The notes below the pieces were generated by a model. That model searched no databases, was not told where the DNA came from, and saw only the letters and a program-made list of their open reading frames with translations. A stretch of DNA of 64,000 nt from Candidatus Gastranaerophilales bacterium (GTDB taxonomy: Bacteria > Cyanobacteriota > Vampirovibrionia > Gastranaerophilales > Gastranaerophilaceae), in the NCBI GenBank assembly GCA_944325785.1, contig CALVBN010000003.1, positions 62,001 through 126,000 of the forward strand. Reading direction: 5' to 3'. The translations under genes were made by a program, and so were the position numbers. Shown here piece after piece: positions 23,732-31,742 of this stretch; the stretch's first letter is position 1; each line of letters begins with the position of its first letter.

Positions 23732-25459
23732 ATGGATTGCTTAAAGAAATTTGTTGCTTATTTTATCAGCAGTAAAAAGGAGTTAGCAAGGTATTCATTT
23801 CTATCGTTAATTGTTGCTCTGCTGGAACTTTTGGGAGTAGCGCTTACATATCCGTTTGTCTTGCAGCTGTTATCAGCAGAAAAATCTGATTGCTGGTATA
23901 AATCTCCGATATTTCTCGGATTACTTATTGTGGCATTATTCCTTGCTAAAAACATTTTTATGATTTTTTACACATACCTGCAGGCAAAATTTACTAAAAA
24001 TATTGAAGCTGAAATAAACTTGAAATTTATGAAGTTTTTCCTGTCAGCCCCTTATCAAAAAACCTCTGAAATCTCTTTTGCAAAAAAGAATAATATTCTC
24101 GGCTGTATCATTCCATCTGTAACAAATAACTATGTTTTAAGACTTCTAAATCTTAATGTCAATTTCTTTATTTTCGGACTTATATCCATACTTCTTGTTA
24201 TAAAATTCCCGCTTGCTACAGCTGTTACCGTTATTTTTGCTCTGGTGCTTATATCTATTCAAAACAGTTATTTTAAACCCAGACTTGCAAAAATATCTAA
24301 AAACATCAGCGACTCATCCATACTATATAACCAGAGAACAAATGAAGCGCTTCTAAATATTAAAAGCGTTAAGGCTTCCAACAACGAAAAGTACTTTTTC
24401 AGCAATTATAAAGAAGCTATACTAAAATTTTACAAATTAAATAGAGATGCTTCATTTTTCAATACAATTCCTCCTTATATAACAGAACCGTTTATTATAA
24501 TTCTTTTATTCATACTGCTTGCAATAATTTCCTGCCAGACAATAGAGGAGCCTCAAAAACTCCTTGCATCATTCGCTGTAATCGTTTCCGCAATATTCCG
24601 TCTTGCGCCGACAATATCAAGAATTCAAGTAAACCTTAACGGCATAAGTTCAGCTCTTCCTATGGTCAAGGAGCTTATTAATCTATACGAAGACCTTGAT
24701 ATCAAAAATACAAATCCGCTGGCTGACAAAAAATTTATTGAATTTACATCTAACATAACGCTGAAAGATGTTACATTCTGCTACAGAGCAGGCGTTCCTG
24801 TACTGAAGGATATAAACCTTACAATCAACAAAGGCGAGTTTATAGGAATTGCAGGACTTTCCGGCGCAGGGAAAACAACACTTGCCGATGTTATTTCAAA
24901 CCTCTTAAAAATCCGGCAGGGTGAAATTCTTATTGACGGCAGACCTTATTCCAGCCCGCTCAATATCGGATATATTCCGCAGGAATTCAATATTCTAAAT
25001 TCCTCAATCCGCGAAAACATTGCATTCGGGCATTCGGAAATAAACGATGAAAGAGTTATAGAATCACTAAAAAAAGCACAGCTTTATGATTTTATCGTGC
25101 AAAATTATAAAGACGGCATATATGCAAATCCTTTTGTTGATTCAACTGGTTTTTCGCAGGGACAAAAACAAAGAATTGCAATAGCAAGGGCATTGTACAC
25201 AAATCCGGATATTTTAATTTTAGACGAAGCAACTTCTTCGCTTGACTTAAAGACAGAAGATGAGATATGTAATGTTCTAAAAGCGTTAAAGGGTGAAAAA
25301 ACCATTATAGCAATAGCACACAGACTTTCCACAATAAAATCCGCAGACAGAATTATATATATGGAAAACGGTACAATATCTGATATTGCACCGTTTAATG
25401 AACTTATTAAGAGAAGTGTAAGTTTTAAAGAACTCGTTAATCTTGCGTCTGTCAAATAG
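23732..25459 (+). CDS. MsbA-like ABC exporter (fused permease-ATPase)
   Basis: This is a 575-residue half-transporter that would act as a homodimer in the inner membrane. The N-terminal ~320 residues contain six hydrophobic helices. The ATPase domain shows Walker A GLSGAGKTTLAD (~377), the Q-loop YIPQEFN, signature FSQGQKQRIAIARAL (SQGQ in place of LSGGQ), Walker B ILILDEATSSLD, and the H-loop AHRLST. Lipid, LPS, oligosaccharide or peptide are possible substrates; the relatively variable signature gives no clue. No partner gene adjoins it. It overlaps the small convergent gene at 25452 by 8 nt. Confidence 0.94.
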   Translation: MDCLKKFVAYFISSKKELARYSFLSLIVALLELLGVALTYPFVLQLLSAEKSDCWYKSPIFLGLLIVALFLAKNIFMIFYTYLQAKFTKNIEAEINLKFMKFFLSAPYQKTSEISFAKKNNILGCIIPSVTNNYVLRLLNLNVNFFIFGLISILLVIKFPLATAVTVIFALVLISIQNSYFKPRLAKISKNISDSSILYNQRTNEALLNIKSVKASNNEKYFFSNYKEAILKFYKLNRDASFFNTIPPYITEPFIIILLFILLAIISCQTIEEPQKLLASFAVIVSAIFRLAPTISRIQVNLNGISSALPMVKELINLYEDLDIKNTNPLADKKFIEFTSNITLKDVTFCYRAGVPVLKDINLTINKGEFIGIAGLSGAGKTTLADVISNLLKIRQGEILIDGRPYSSPLNIGYIPQEFNILNSSIRENIAFGHSEINDERVIESLKKAQLYDFIVQNYKDGIYANPFVDSTGFSQGQKQRIAIARALYTNPDILILDEATSSLDLKTEDEICNVLKALKGEKTIIAIAHRLSTIKSADRIIYMENGTISDIAPFNELIKRSVSFKELVNLASVK

Positions 25460-25604
25460 TTCTTACCTTTTCCATCAATTTTGCAACTCTTTCTCTAAAT
25501 AATGGATCAACAGGTATTGAAGAATAGCCGTCAATTCTTGCAGCTTCTTCCTGTTCTTGAAAACTCTTTTCCAACATAGCTAATTTTCTCAAAGCAATAT
25601 TCAT
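25452..25604 (-). CDS. Small hypothetical protein (50 residues)
   Basis: ATG 25604 is preceded by a perfect AGGAGGT ribosome site. The 50-residue product begins MNIALRKLAMLEKSFQEQEE and continues as an amphipathic helix, then SSIPVDPLFRERVAKLMEKV. It is soluble and helical, with no known family. Its promoter region carries the GGCAATTTTT-N12-ACTTTATATATAT block. The stop lies 8 nt inside the end of the ABC exporter gene on the other strand. Confidence 0.75.
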   Translation of the reverse strand: MNIALRKLAMLEKSFQEQEEAARIDGYSSIPVDPLFRERVAKLMEKVRTI

Positions 25605-25641
25605 GATAACCTCCTAAGATACCTTATCTATTTAATCTTAC

Positions 25642-25676
25642 ATATATATAAAGTCAAAATTTTCACAAAAATTGCC
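25642..25676 (-). promoter_or_regulatory. GGCAATTTTT-N12-ACTTTATATATAT promoter block
   Basis: On the minus strand GGCAATTTTT (25676-25667), 12 nt, then ACTTTATATATAT (25654-25642), about 38 nt before the ATG of the 50-residue gene. Confidence 0.6.
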
Positions 25677-25767
25677 TTTTTGTAAAGAATTGTAACAAAA
25701 GCAAATCTTTTATATTTGCCAGCTGCTCAATATTCTATCTTTTTATATAATAAGTATAAGGGGTATT

Positions 25768-26889
25768 ATGCGAATTCAACCAATATCACAAATAAAAATC
25801 AACCAGCCGGTAAATTTTAAATCTAACCCAAAAGGCGGGATATACACAAATATTACAAATAATGACGGTACATTAGAAGATACCGTTAAACAGTATAATA
25901 TTTTAGTCATATTTCTTTCTTCCCTATTAGCAGGGCTCTCGCTTCTTGCAATTTTCGGCAAAAAAGGCTCTTTCAAACTGGCTGAATCTAACCTAGTAAA
26001 ATTTGAATCATTAAAAAATAATTCAAAAATTCCAACGCTTGAAAATTGCAAAAGTATAAATAAAGAGCTTAAAGAAATATTGGAACAGCAAATAAATATT
26101 AACAAAGCCGGAAATGATATTATTTCGGAAATCGGCGAAACGCCAAATACAGCAAATAGATTTTTATTATACGGCTCCCCCGGGGTAGGAAAATCTTATT
26201 TTGCAAAAATATATGCAAAATCTATGGATGCAGATTATATGGAAGTTTTATTTTCAGATTTTAACTCCAAGTGGGTCGGTGAAACTGAAAGCAAAATGAA
26301 AGAAATATTTAATTCTATACTTAAAACTGCAGAAAAAAATCCAAATAAAAAATATGCTGTAACGTTTAATGAAATTGATGCACTGGTCGTTCCGCCGGAT
26401 AATTTGCCACAGTCTAGAGGCACGCACTGGGTAAGCATCCTCCGCCAGCGCTCAATATTCCTCAATTATCTGGAAGTGCTTAAAGAAAAAGCTCCAAATG
26501 TTACAATTATCGGCACAACTAATATTTCCCCGAAAAACAGCGGACTCGACAGAGCTGCTATGAGCAGATTCCAGAATCTTATAGAAGTTCCTTATCCTAA
26601 TAAAGAGTGCTTAAAAGAAGCTTTGAAAATGAATCTGGAAAAGTTAAAAAATAAAGATGAATTTTTTAAAGCAAATAATGAACAATTAACAGAATTAGCA
26701 AATAAAATGGCTGATAGAAAATTTTCATTCAGAAACCTTGAAAATGTCGTACAGGAAGCAAAAAATATGTTTGTCAGTGAAAAAATTAAGGGAAACAAAG
26801 AGGGATTTAAGATAGAATATTTAAATAAAGCCGTGCAGCTTGTAAAACTGTCTGACGGAGAATTAGAGCAAAGTACTAAAAAAGTGTAA
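25768..26889 (+). CDS. Membrane-anchored AAA+ ATPase
   Basis: The 373 residues begin with a short tail containing the PVNFKS motif, then a membrane helix (ILVIFLSSLLAGLSLLAIFG, ~46-65). An AAA module follows: Walker A GSPGVGKSYFAK (~135), Walker B as VTFNEIDAL (~190, Asn-Glu rather than Asp-Glu), a sensor-1-like IIGTTN (~241) and an Arg-containing AAMSRFQNLIEV resembling the second region of homology. The lid is helical (KFSFRNLENVVQEA). It is of the classical AAA type (FtsH/katanin/Bcs1 style) without a protease domain. Substrate and partners are unknown. AAGGGG is the ribosome site. Confidence 0.85.
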   Translation: MRIQPISQIKINQPVNFKSNPKGGIYTNITNNDGTLEDTVKQYNILVIFLSSLLAGLSLLAIFGKKGSFKLAESNLVKFESLKNNSKIPTLENCKSINKELKEILEQQININKAGNDIISEIGETPNTANRFLLYGSPGVGKSYFAKIYAKSMDADYMEVLFSDFNSKWVGETESKMKEIFNSILKTAEKNPNKKYAVTFNEIDALVVPPDNLPQSRGTHWVSILRQRSIFLNYLEVLKEKAPNVTIIGTTNISPKNSGLDRAAMSRFQNLIEVPYPNKECLKEALKMNLEKLKNKDEFFKANNEQLTELANKMADRKFSFRNLENVVQEAKNMFVSEKIKGNKEGFKIEYLNKAVQLVKLSDGELEQSTKKV

Positions 26890-26918
26890 AGTCCTAGAAT
26901 TAAGACTTTACACTTTTT
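26879..26918 (+). terminator. Terminator after the AAA+ gene
   Basis: AAAAAGTGTAAAGTC (26879-26893) and GACTTTACACTTTTT (26904-26918) form a perfect 15-bp stem. The stop codon lies within the left arm. Confidence 0.88.
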
Positions 26919-26984
26919 AAATCAAGATTTCTATTTTACTGCAATTATTTTTTCCTTTGCATTTATACTTTTGCCGATTTATCT

Positions 26985-27030
26985 CTTTACACATTTACAC
27001 ATTTACTCATTTACTCATTTACCCCCCCCC
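26985..27030. repeat. Octamer microsatellite plus poly-C run
   Basis: TTTACACA/TTTACTCA-type octamers are repeated about five times, followed by nine C in a row (27022-27030), right at the 3' end of the glyoxalase gene. Such a run may vary in length between cells or be an assembly weak point. Confidence 0.7.
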
Positions 27031-27031
27031 A

Positions 27032-27415
27032 CTACCATTGGACTTTTTCTATCAGTTCAATTTCGTATCCGTCGGGGTCATTTATGAACGCAATCTTAGA
27101 GCCTTTGCCGTTCAAATCAAACGGGGCATAGAGATATTCGTATCCTAATTTATTTATTTTTTCAGTGAATTCATCCAGCGACTCCACGGAAAAAGCAAAA
27201 TGCCCGAAACCGGTTCCGACATTATATCCGTCATCCGGAGTTTCATCGTTTACAGTTAATTCTATCTGGCATGTATTTTCTTCATCGGTTAAAAAATAAA
27301 GCCAGCAGTCATCAAGTCTTTTTTTATGGTCAAACTTCATGTTCAAAACTTCTGTATAAAACTTCATAGAAGCTTCAATATCCTTTACTCTAATCATCGT
27401 GTGCAAAAATTTCAT
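27032..27415 (-). CDS. gloA: Lactoylglutathione lyase / VOC-family protein
   Basis: This 127-residue single-domain vicinal oxygen chelate protein starts MKFLHTMIRVKDIEASMKFYTEVL, the typical GloA opening with metal ligand His5. Further ligands are the Glu in CQIELTVN, His in GFGHFAFSVE and Glu in PDGYEIELIE, completing the four-ligand set. In glyoxalase I the metal helps isomerise the hemithioacetal of methylglyoxal. An anaerobe may lack glutathione, so another thiol or substrate is possible. CTCC/GGAG gives a ribosome site upstream. It diverges from the thioesterase at 27461. Confidence 0.88.
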   Translation of the reverse strand: MKFLHTMIRVKDIEASMKFYTEVLNMKFDHKKRLDDCWLYFLTDEENTCQIELTVNDETPDDGYNVGTGFGHFAFSVESLDEFTEKINKLGYEYLYAPFDLNGKGSKIAFINDPDGYEIELIEKVQW

Positions 27416-27445
27416 AATCTCCTCCTTACTTTATTTAGTATATCA

Positions 27446-27454
27446 TGATAGAAT
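27446..27454 (+). promoter_or_regulatory. Extended -10 promoter of a leaderless gene
   Basis: TG-A-TAGAAT (27446-27454) stands 6 nt before the ATG at 27461, with no Shine-Dalgarno sequence between. Confidence 0.6.
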
Positions 27455-27460
27455 AATGTT

Positions 27461-27874
27461 ATGAAACATACTATTGAACAAAAAGTTTATTATTCAGATA
27501 CTGACTCTTTCGGGATTGTCTGGCACGGTTCATACCTTAGATGGCTTGAGATGGGCAGAGTAGAACTATGTGAAGCAATGGGACTTAATATGCTTGAATT
27601 GGAAAAGCAGGACATTGTTCTTCCTGTTACAAATATGAATATCCGCTACAAGGCTTCCGGCAAGCTTAATGACATTGTTGTAATTGAAACTGGAATAAAA
27701 AAGCTGACGCCGGTTACAATTGTATTTGAGCAGACAATCAGAAATAAAGAAAGCGGGAAATTGTTTCTGCAGGCAGAATTTGAAGTTGTCGCCGTACATA
27801 ATGACGGCTCGCTTCACAGAAGAATGCCGGAAGTTATTAAAAATGCTTTCAACAAGGCTGAATGCTTAGTTTAG
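27461..27874 (+). CDS. ybgC: Acyl-CoA thioesterase, YbgC/4-hydroxybenzoyl-CoA thioesterase family
   Basis: The 137-residue hot-dog-fold protein shows the family motif YYSDTDSFGIVWHGSYLRWLE, with the catalytic Asp in the TDSFG.V.H position, near residue 13. The rest (MNIRYKASGKLNDIVVIET, FLQAEFEVVAVH) is standard for YbgC. It hydrolyses acyl-CoA or acyl-carrier-protein thioesters in the cytoplasm; in proteobacteria ybgC accompanies tol-pal, which is not seen here. The ATG follows an extended -10 box by 6 nt, so the message is probably leaderless. Confidence 0.9.
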   Translation: MKHTIEQKVYYSDTDSFGIVWHGSYLRWLEMGRVELCEAMGLNMLELEKQDIVLPVTNMNIRYKASGKLNDIVVIETGIKKLTPVTIVFEQTIRNKESGKLFLQAEFEVVAVHNDGSLHRRMPEVIKNAFNKAECLV

Positions 27875-28987
27875 GTTTTCTTCCTCAATCATTTTCTTAA
27901 CAAGCTCAAATGTCTTTGGATAAACTTTGGCAATTGTGAATTCGCTTTTTGCATCGCCAGTTACAAGCAGACAATAGGCTTCTGCGACAAATTCATAGAC
28001 ATTTTTTGCGCAATAACGCGTATTGTCCATATCCGGAGCATACTTATCAAATTTCTTTAAGGCTTCATATTCTTTTGCCCCTGTTTCTAAATAATTTTTA
28101 CCAGGTTCTACGGAAGTTCTTATCTCAAAAATTTTCATACTATAATCATCCGATTCCTGAGCAAACATTTCTTCCAATTCCTCATTTATCGGCTTGGAAT
28201 CCGTATAGTAACTGTGTCCGGCTTCGTGAGCAATACGCCTCTGCAATATTTGTGCATCAGCACTCGGCTCTATATAAATTGTCTTTTCGGAATCTACCCA
28301 TTCGGCATCACCTCCTGTCGGAGTTTTTTCAAACTTAACTGTAATTCCCTGCTGTGCAATTCTATACAAAACAGCTGGATTTGCATGAAAAAGAACCTGT
28401 TTCATATCTTCAGATATATTTGAAGTGTCAATACTATACTGCTTATCGTCTTTTGAAATTAAAATTTTATCCTCCGCGAGTTCCGCCTTGTACTCTGCAT
28501 TATTAATTTTCTGAGTGTATACAGCATCGCTGATAGTATTCTTTTCTCCTCTTTTATAAAGCTTATTAACAAAATCCGTATCTTCTATATTAAATTTATC
28601 CCATCTTTCTTCTGTATTTTCCTTATACAACGCACTAGCAATGACGCTCTGCTTCCCGTCTTTATGAAATATCCTCTTTGATACAGACCCATAACCGCGG
28701 GCTTTATTTGTCAAATATTCTATGACATAATCACCGTTCTCCTCTTTTCTTACCGAAAAATCAACTCCGGCTTTCATACCGTTTTGTTTTAAAAAATCAA
28801 TCTCCCGCTCTGCATCTTTCGGCAAAGAATCCTTCTTAGAAAAACTAAATTCGGACGGCTCTTCAACACATTTTTCCTGCATATCAAAAATAGAGAGCTT
28901 TCTATCCTGCGAAATTTCCATTGAGGGTTTATTACCCTGATTTATATTTAATCTAAAATTATTAATAGAATTATCATACTGTGTCAT
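27866..28987 (-). CDS. Putative zinc metallopeptidase, anthrax lethal factor-like (HEAGH)
   Basis: This 373-residue protein has no signal peptide or membrane helix. Near residue 249 RRIAHEAGHSYYTD contains HExxH, the zinc-binding and catalytic motif of gluzincins. About 75 residues on, KNVYEFVAEAYCLL gives a third acidic ligand in the E-F-x-A-E-A form seen in anthrax lethal factor-like (ATLF) peptidases. The N-terminal half is charged, with no recognised domain. ATLF domains usually act as exported toxins or effectors; here the route of export and target are unknown. Its end overlaps the thioesterase gene by 9 nt. AAGGATT is the ribosome site. Confidence 0.75.
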   Translation of the reverse strand: MTQYDNSINNFRLNINQGNKPSMEISQDRKLSIFDMQEKCVEEPSEFSFSKKDSLPKDAEREIDFLKQNGMKAGVDFSVRKEENGDYVIEYLTNKARGYGSVSKRIFHKDGKQSVIASALYKENTEERWDKFNIEDTDFVNKLYKRGEKNTISDAVYTQKINNAEYKAELAEDKILISKDDKQYSIDTSNISEDMKQVLFHANPAVLYRIAQQGITVKFEKTPTGGDAEWVDSEKTIYIEPSADAQILQRRIAHEAGHSYYTDSKPINEELEEMFAQESDDYSMKIFEIRTSVEPGKNYLETGAKEYEALKKFDKYAPDMDNTRYCAKNVYEFVAEAYCLLVTGDAKSEFTIAKVYPKTFELVKKMIEEENLN

Positions 28988-29081
28988 AACAAAATCCTTC
29001 TTGATTTGTATAACGGCATTTCAACAAAAATCTTTAGAAAATTTTACAAATCTTTACAGATATATATTGTAAAATTAACCT

Positions 29082-29843
29082 ATGCCAAGATTAAATAAAT
29101 ACATAGCATCAACAGGAATTTGTTCAAGAAGAAAAGCCGATGAGCTTATTCTTGCAGGCAGGGTGCGCGTAAATGACAAAATCATTAACGAACTCGGTTT
29201 TTACGTCAGAGAAAAAGACCGCGTTTTTGTTGATAATAAAATCGTTAAACCTCAAAAACTTGAGTATTATAAATTTTATAAACCTGCAGGATATATTACA
29301 ACAGCAGACGATGAAAAGGGCAGAAAAACTATATATGATATAATTCCCAAGGAGCTTCATCACCTCAAACCAGTAGGCAGGCTGGATAAAGACTCCACCG
29401 GACTTATTATATTAACAAATGACGGCGAATTCATTAACGAAATGACACATCCGTCCATAAAAGTTCCTAAAGTATATCTTGTTACAATCAACGGAAAATT
29501 TACTCCGGAAGCATCTGAAAAAATGCTTAGCGGGATAATTATTGAAACTGATTCCGGAGAAAAGAAAACAGCCTATGCAGAAACATTACCGGTAGAAATA
29601 ACCGCAAAATCATCATTAATACAGGTGGTCTTATATCAAGGAATTAACCGGCAGATTCGCAAAATGTTTGCTAAATTAGGATTTGAAGTCGAACATTTGA
29701 AACGTATTCAGCACGCAACACTAACAATTGAAGGGTTGAAAAAAGGACAGGTTAAGGCAATTAAACCTAAGCAGGTTAAAGAGCTGAAGGCATATGTTGC
29801 AAAAATTAAGAGGGAATATGCTGAAAATAGCAATAACAGGTAA
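29082..29843 (+). CDS. rluB: 23S rRNA pseudouridine synthase (RluB/RsuA family)
   Basis: The 253-residue enzyme isomerises a uridine in rRNA. An N-terminal S4 RNA-binding domain (MPRLNKYIASTGICSRRKADELI) is followed by the catalytic domain. Its motif GRLDKDSTGLIILTNDGEF (~97) contains the essential Asp. INRQIRKMFAKLGFEVEHLKRI is the conserved end of the family. RluB, RluE and RsuA share this layout, so the exact rRNA position is uncertain. A TAAAAT -10 stands about 6 nt before the ATG without a Shine-Dalgarno sequence, so it may be leaderless. It overlaps coaE. Confidence 0.92.
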   Translation: MPRLNKYIASTGICSRRKADELILAGRVRVNDKIINELGFYVREKDRVFVDNKIVKPQKLEYYKFYKPAGYITTADDEKGRKTIYDIIPKELHHLKPVGRLDKDSTGLIILTNDGEFINEMTHPSIKVPKVYLVTINGKFTPEASEKMLSGIIIETDSGEKKTAYAETLPVEITAKSSLIQVVLYQGINRQIRKMFAKLGFEVEHLKRIQHATLTIEGLKKGQVKAIKPKQVKELKAYVAKIKREYAENSNNR

Positions 29844-30345
29844 TATTGCATCCGGCAAATCAGAGGTTGAAAAAATTCTGGCATCGAAAGGCCTCCCCGT
29901 TTTCGATACGGATAAAATGGCGCATGAAATCCTAGGCAGTGCTGACAGAAAAAAACTCGGCGAACAAGTATTCAAAAATCCGGAAATAAAGAAAAAACTT
30001 GAAGAATACATTCATCCTAAAATAAAAGATAAAATTTCTGAAATTTTCGAACAGAATTATGATATTGTTTTTATTTCTGTTCCATTGCTTTTTGAAACAG
30101 ATTTCTATAAATTGTTCGATAAAATTATTTTCGTTGCCTGTGACGAAAATTTAAGGCTGGAACGCCTTATGAAGCGCAACAACTTTACAAGAGAAGAAGC
30201 CTTAAGAAGAATAAACGCCCAGCTCCCGCAGGAAGAAAAAATCTCAAAATCAGATTATGTAATCTTTAACAATTCTGCAAAAGAAGAGCTGGAAAAGCAG
30301 GTTGATGATTTAATCAGCAAAATACTCACTAATTTATCGAATTAA
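29818..30345 (+). CDS. coaE: Dephospho-CoA kinase
   Basis: The last step of CoA synthesis, phosphorylating dephospho-CoA at the 3' ribose. The start is ATG 29818 (AGAGGG upstream), inside the 3' end of rluB by 26 nt, so the two are translated together. The 175 residues show the P-loop GNIASGKSEV (~8), the DTDKMAHEIL segment with the conserved Asp, HPKIKDKI, and FVACDENLRLERLMKRNNFTREEALRRI forming the lid and adenine site. The end overlaps the opposing XRE gene by 12 nt. Confidence 0.94.
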   Translation: MLKIAITGNIASGKSEVEKILASKGLPVFDTDKMAHEILGSADRKKLGEQVFKNPEIKKKLEEYIHPKIKDKISEIFEQNYDIVFISVPLLFETDFYKLFDKIIFVACDENLRLERLMKRNNFTREEALRRINAQLPQEEKISKSDYVIFNNSAKEELEKQVDDLISKILTNLSN

Positions 30346-30657
30346 AAACGTCCGAATATATTTATGCGCCAGAGCCAGCTCCTGCTCATCAAGCTTATCC
30401 AGCATTGATATTATATCATCCCTTAAATCCGGACTCTCCTGCAGGTAATAAAATTCAAACAAATCCTTCGGCTCAACCCCCAGAGCCTTTGCCAGCCTGT
30501 CTATCAAATCCGCAGACGGAAAGTTCTTTCCGCTCTCAATACAGCTTATATGCTTGTCATCAACATTAACCATCTCAGCAAGCTGTGCTTGAGTCAAATT
30601 ACCCTTTTTTCGGAATTCTTTTACTTTTTTGCCGAATAAACGCTTAACCTCTGACAT
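30334..30657 (-). CDS. XRE-family transcriptional regulator
   Basis: This 107-residue DNA-binding protein has a lambda-Cro/C1-type helix-turn-helix: VKEFRKKGNLTQAQLAEMVNVDDKHISCIESGKNFPS (read in two pieces, residues ~12-48). A short C-terminal helical part (LDKLDEQELALAHKYI) probably dimerises. The intergenic region to the divergent glycosyltransferase gene holds four TTAGGTA half-sites in two inverted repeats, likely its own operators. It may control itself and the GT9 gene. Confidence 0.88.
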   Translation of the reverse strand: MSEVKRLFGKKVKEFRKKGNLTQAQLAEMVNVDDKHISCIESGKNFPSADLIDRLAKALGVEPKDLFEFYYLQESPDLRDDIISMLDKLDEQELALAHKYIRTFLIR

Positions 30658-30710
30658 TTGTTACCTCTTCAATAATTTTAGGCATAATAACAAACATTCA
30701 AAATGGTATA

Positions 30711-30740
30711 TTAGGTAATTTATTGACATTAATTTACCTA
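30711..30740. promoter_or_regulatory. TTAGGTAA-N15-TTACCTA inverted repeat, operator 1
   Basis: TTAGGTAA (30711-30718) and TTACCTA (30734-30740) face each other. They lie between the XRE gene and the GT9 gene and overlap a TTGACA at 30723-30728. Confidence 0.65.
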
Positions 30741-30761
30741 TGTGTTAACTTTTATTTTATA

Positions 30762-30792
30762 TTAGGTAAATTAATAAGCTTTTTCTACCTAA
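30762..30792. promoter_or_regulatory. TTAGGTAA-N16-TACCTAA inverted repeat, operator 2
   Basis: TTAGGTAA (30762-30769) and TACCTAA (30786-30792) repeat the arrangement of operator 1, with centres about 51 bp apart. The right half touches the -10 region of the GT9 gene (TATATA, 30793-30798). Confidence 0.65.
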
Positions 30793-30806
30793 TATATAGA
30801 ACAAAC

Positions 30807-31742
30807 ATGAAAAAGAAAATCTTTGTTATTATTACTAATTCATATATGGGCGATATTCTGCTCCTAAACTCACTTGTACAAAATATTAAGTCTTTGTATA
30901 AAGAATCATTTGTCGTTGTTTTAACAGATAAACAACATCAAGACAGCGCCAGATATCAGCAAGGTGTAGACGATGTTGTTATTTGGGATAGAGAAGAAAA
31001 ACATAAAAGCTTGGCAGGCACAATAAAGTTTGTTCTTGAATTTCCTTATAAAAACGTATTTGCAACATTTCCGCTGTACAGCTCTGACAGAATGATTATC
31101 TTATCTGTATTACTCCGTTCTAAATACATTTTATTCTATAAAAAGGGGAACATTTTTGATATTTTTCAAAAAACAAAATATAAAATTATAAAAGAAGATA
31201 CCACTGTGCAGAAAGCTAATCTTCTGCTCTTGAAAGGACTTACAAAATATCCCCTTTTTGATATGCCGATAAAATTTAATCCGCCTAAATCAGCCGAATT
31301 TCCATATACAAAAGATTATATTGCAATATGCGCGGTTACATCTAAACCGGAAAAAGATATACCTATAGAAACTGTTGAATATCTTATAAAAGAGTTTCAA
31401 AACAAACAAATCTTGTTTTTAGGGTGCGGGGAAAAAGCAGAAGCTATGGGGCTTGAGCTTGAATCAAAAAATTACTTAAACTTTATAAACCTTGTTAATA
31501 AAACCTCGATAACAGAGCTTGCCTGTATTTTACAAAAAATTTCGGGCTTGATATCTGCTGATACAGGTACAATGCATCTTGCCTGCGCAGTTGATTGACC
31601 CGTTGCCTGCATCTTTTATCAAAATAATACAAAAGGTTATAAACCGGATACAAATTTATACAAGGCAGTAATTATAGATAATAACCAGACTCCGCAGAAT
31701 ATTGCGCAAAAATTTGCGGAACTGCATGCTAATATTTATTAG
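30807..31742 (+). pseudogene. GT9 (heptosyltransferase-like) glycosyltransferase interrupted by in-frame TGA
   Basis: The frame from ATG 30807 encodes a lipopolysaccharide-type glycosyltransferase family 9 protein: FVIITNSYMGDILLLNSLVQ at the start, YIAICAVTSKPEKDIP and LFLGCGEKAEA in the middle, and LISADTGTMHLACAVD, the family's donor-site motif. A TGA at 31596-31598 stops it there. The same frame continues for 47 codons, PVACIFYQNNTKGYKPDTNL onward, to TAG 31742, giving the usual C-terminus (in relatives: MHLA.AL.KPVVA.F). The TGA stands where relatives have Lys or another residue before Pro. A nonsense mutation is likeliest. The truncated 263-residue product may be inactive. It converges on the MFS gene, overlapping by 14 nt. 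Confidence 0.8.

Noticed and set aside
26985..27030. CRISPR-like array
   Set aside because: The units are 8 nt without spacers; this is a microsatellite. No array with spaced repeats was seen anywhere in the window.
31596..31598. TGA as selenocysteine or recoded codon in the GT9 gene
   Set aside because: The matching position in relatives is Lys or another ordinary residue, no SECIS-like hairpin was noted right after it, and TGA serves as a normal stop in other genes here (e.g. recO, rbgA). A nonsense change is simpler.
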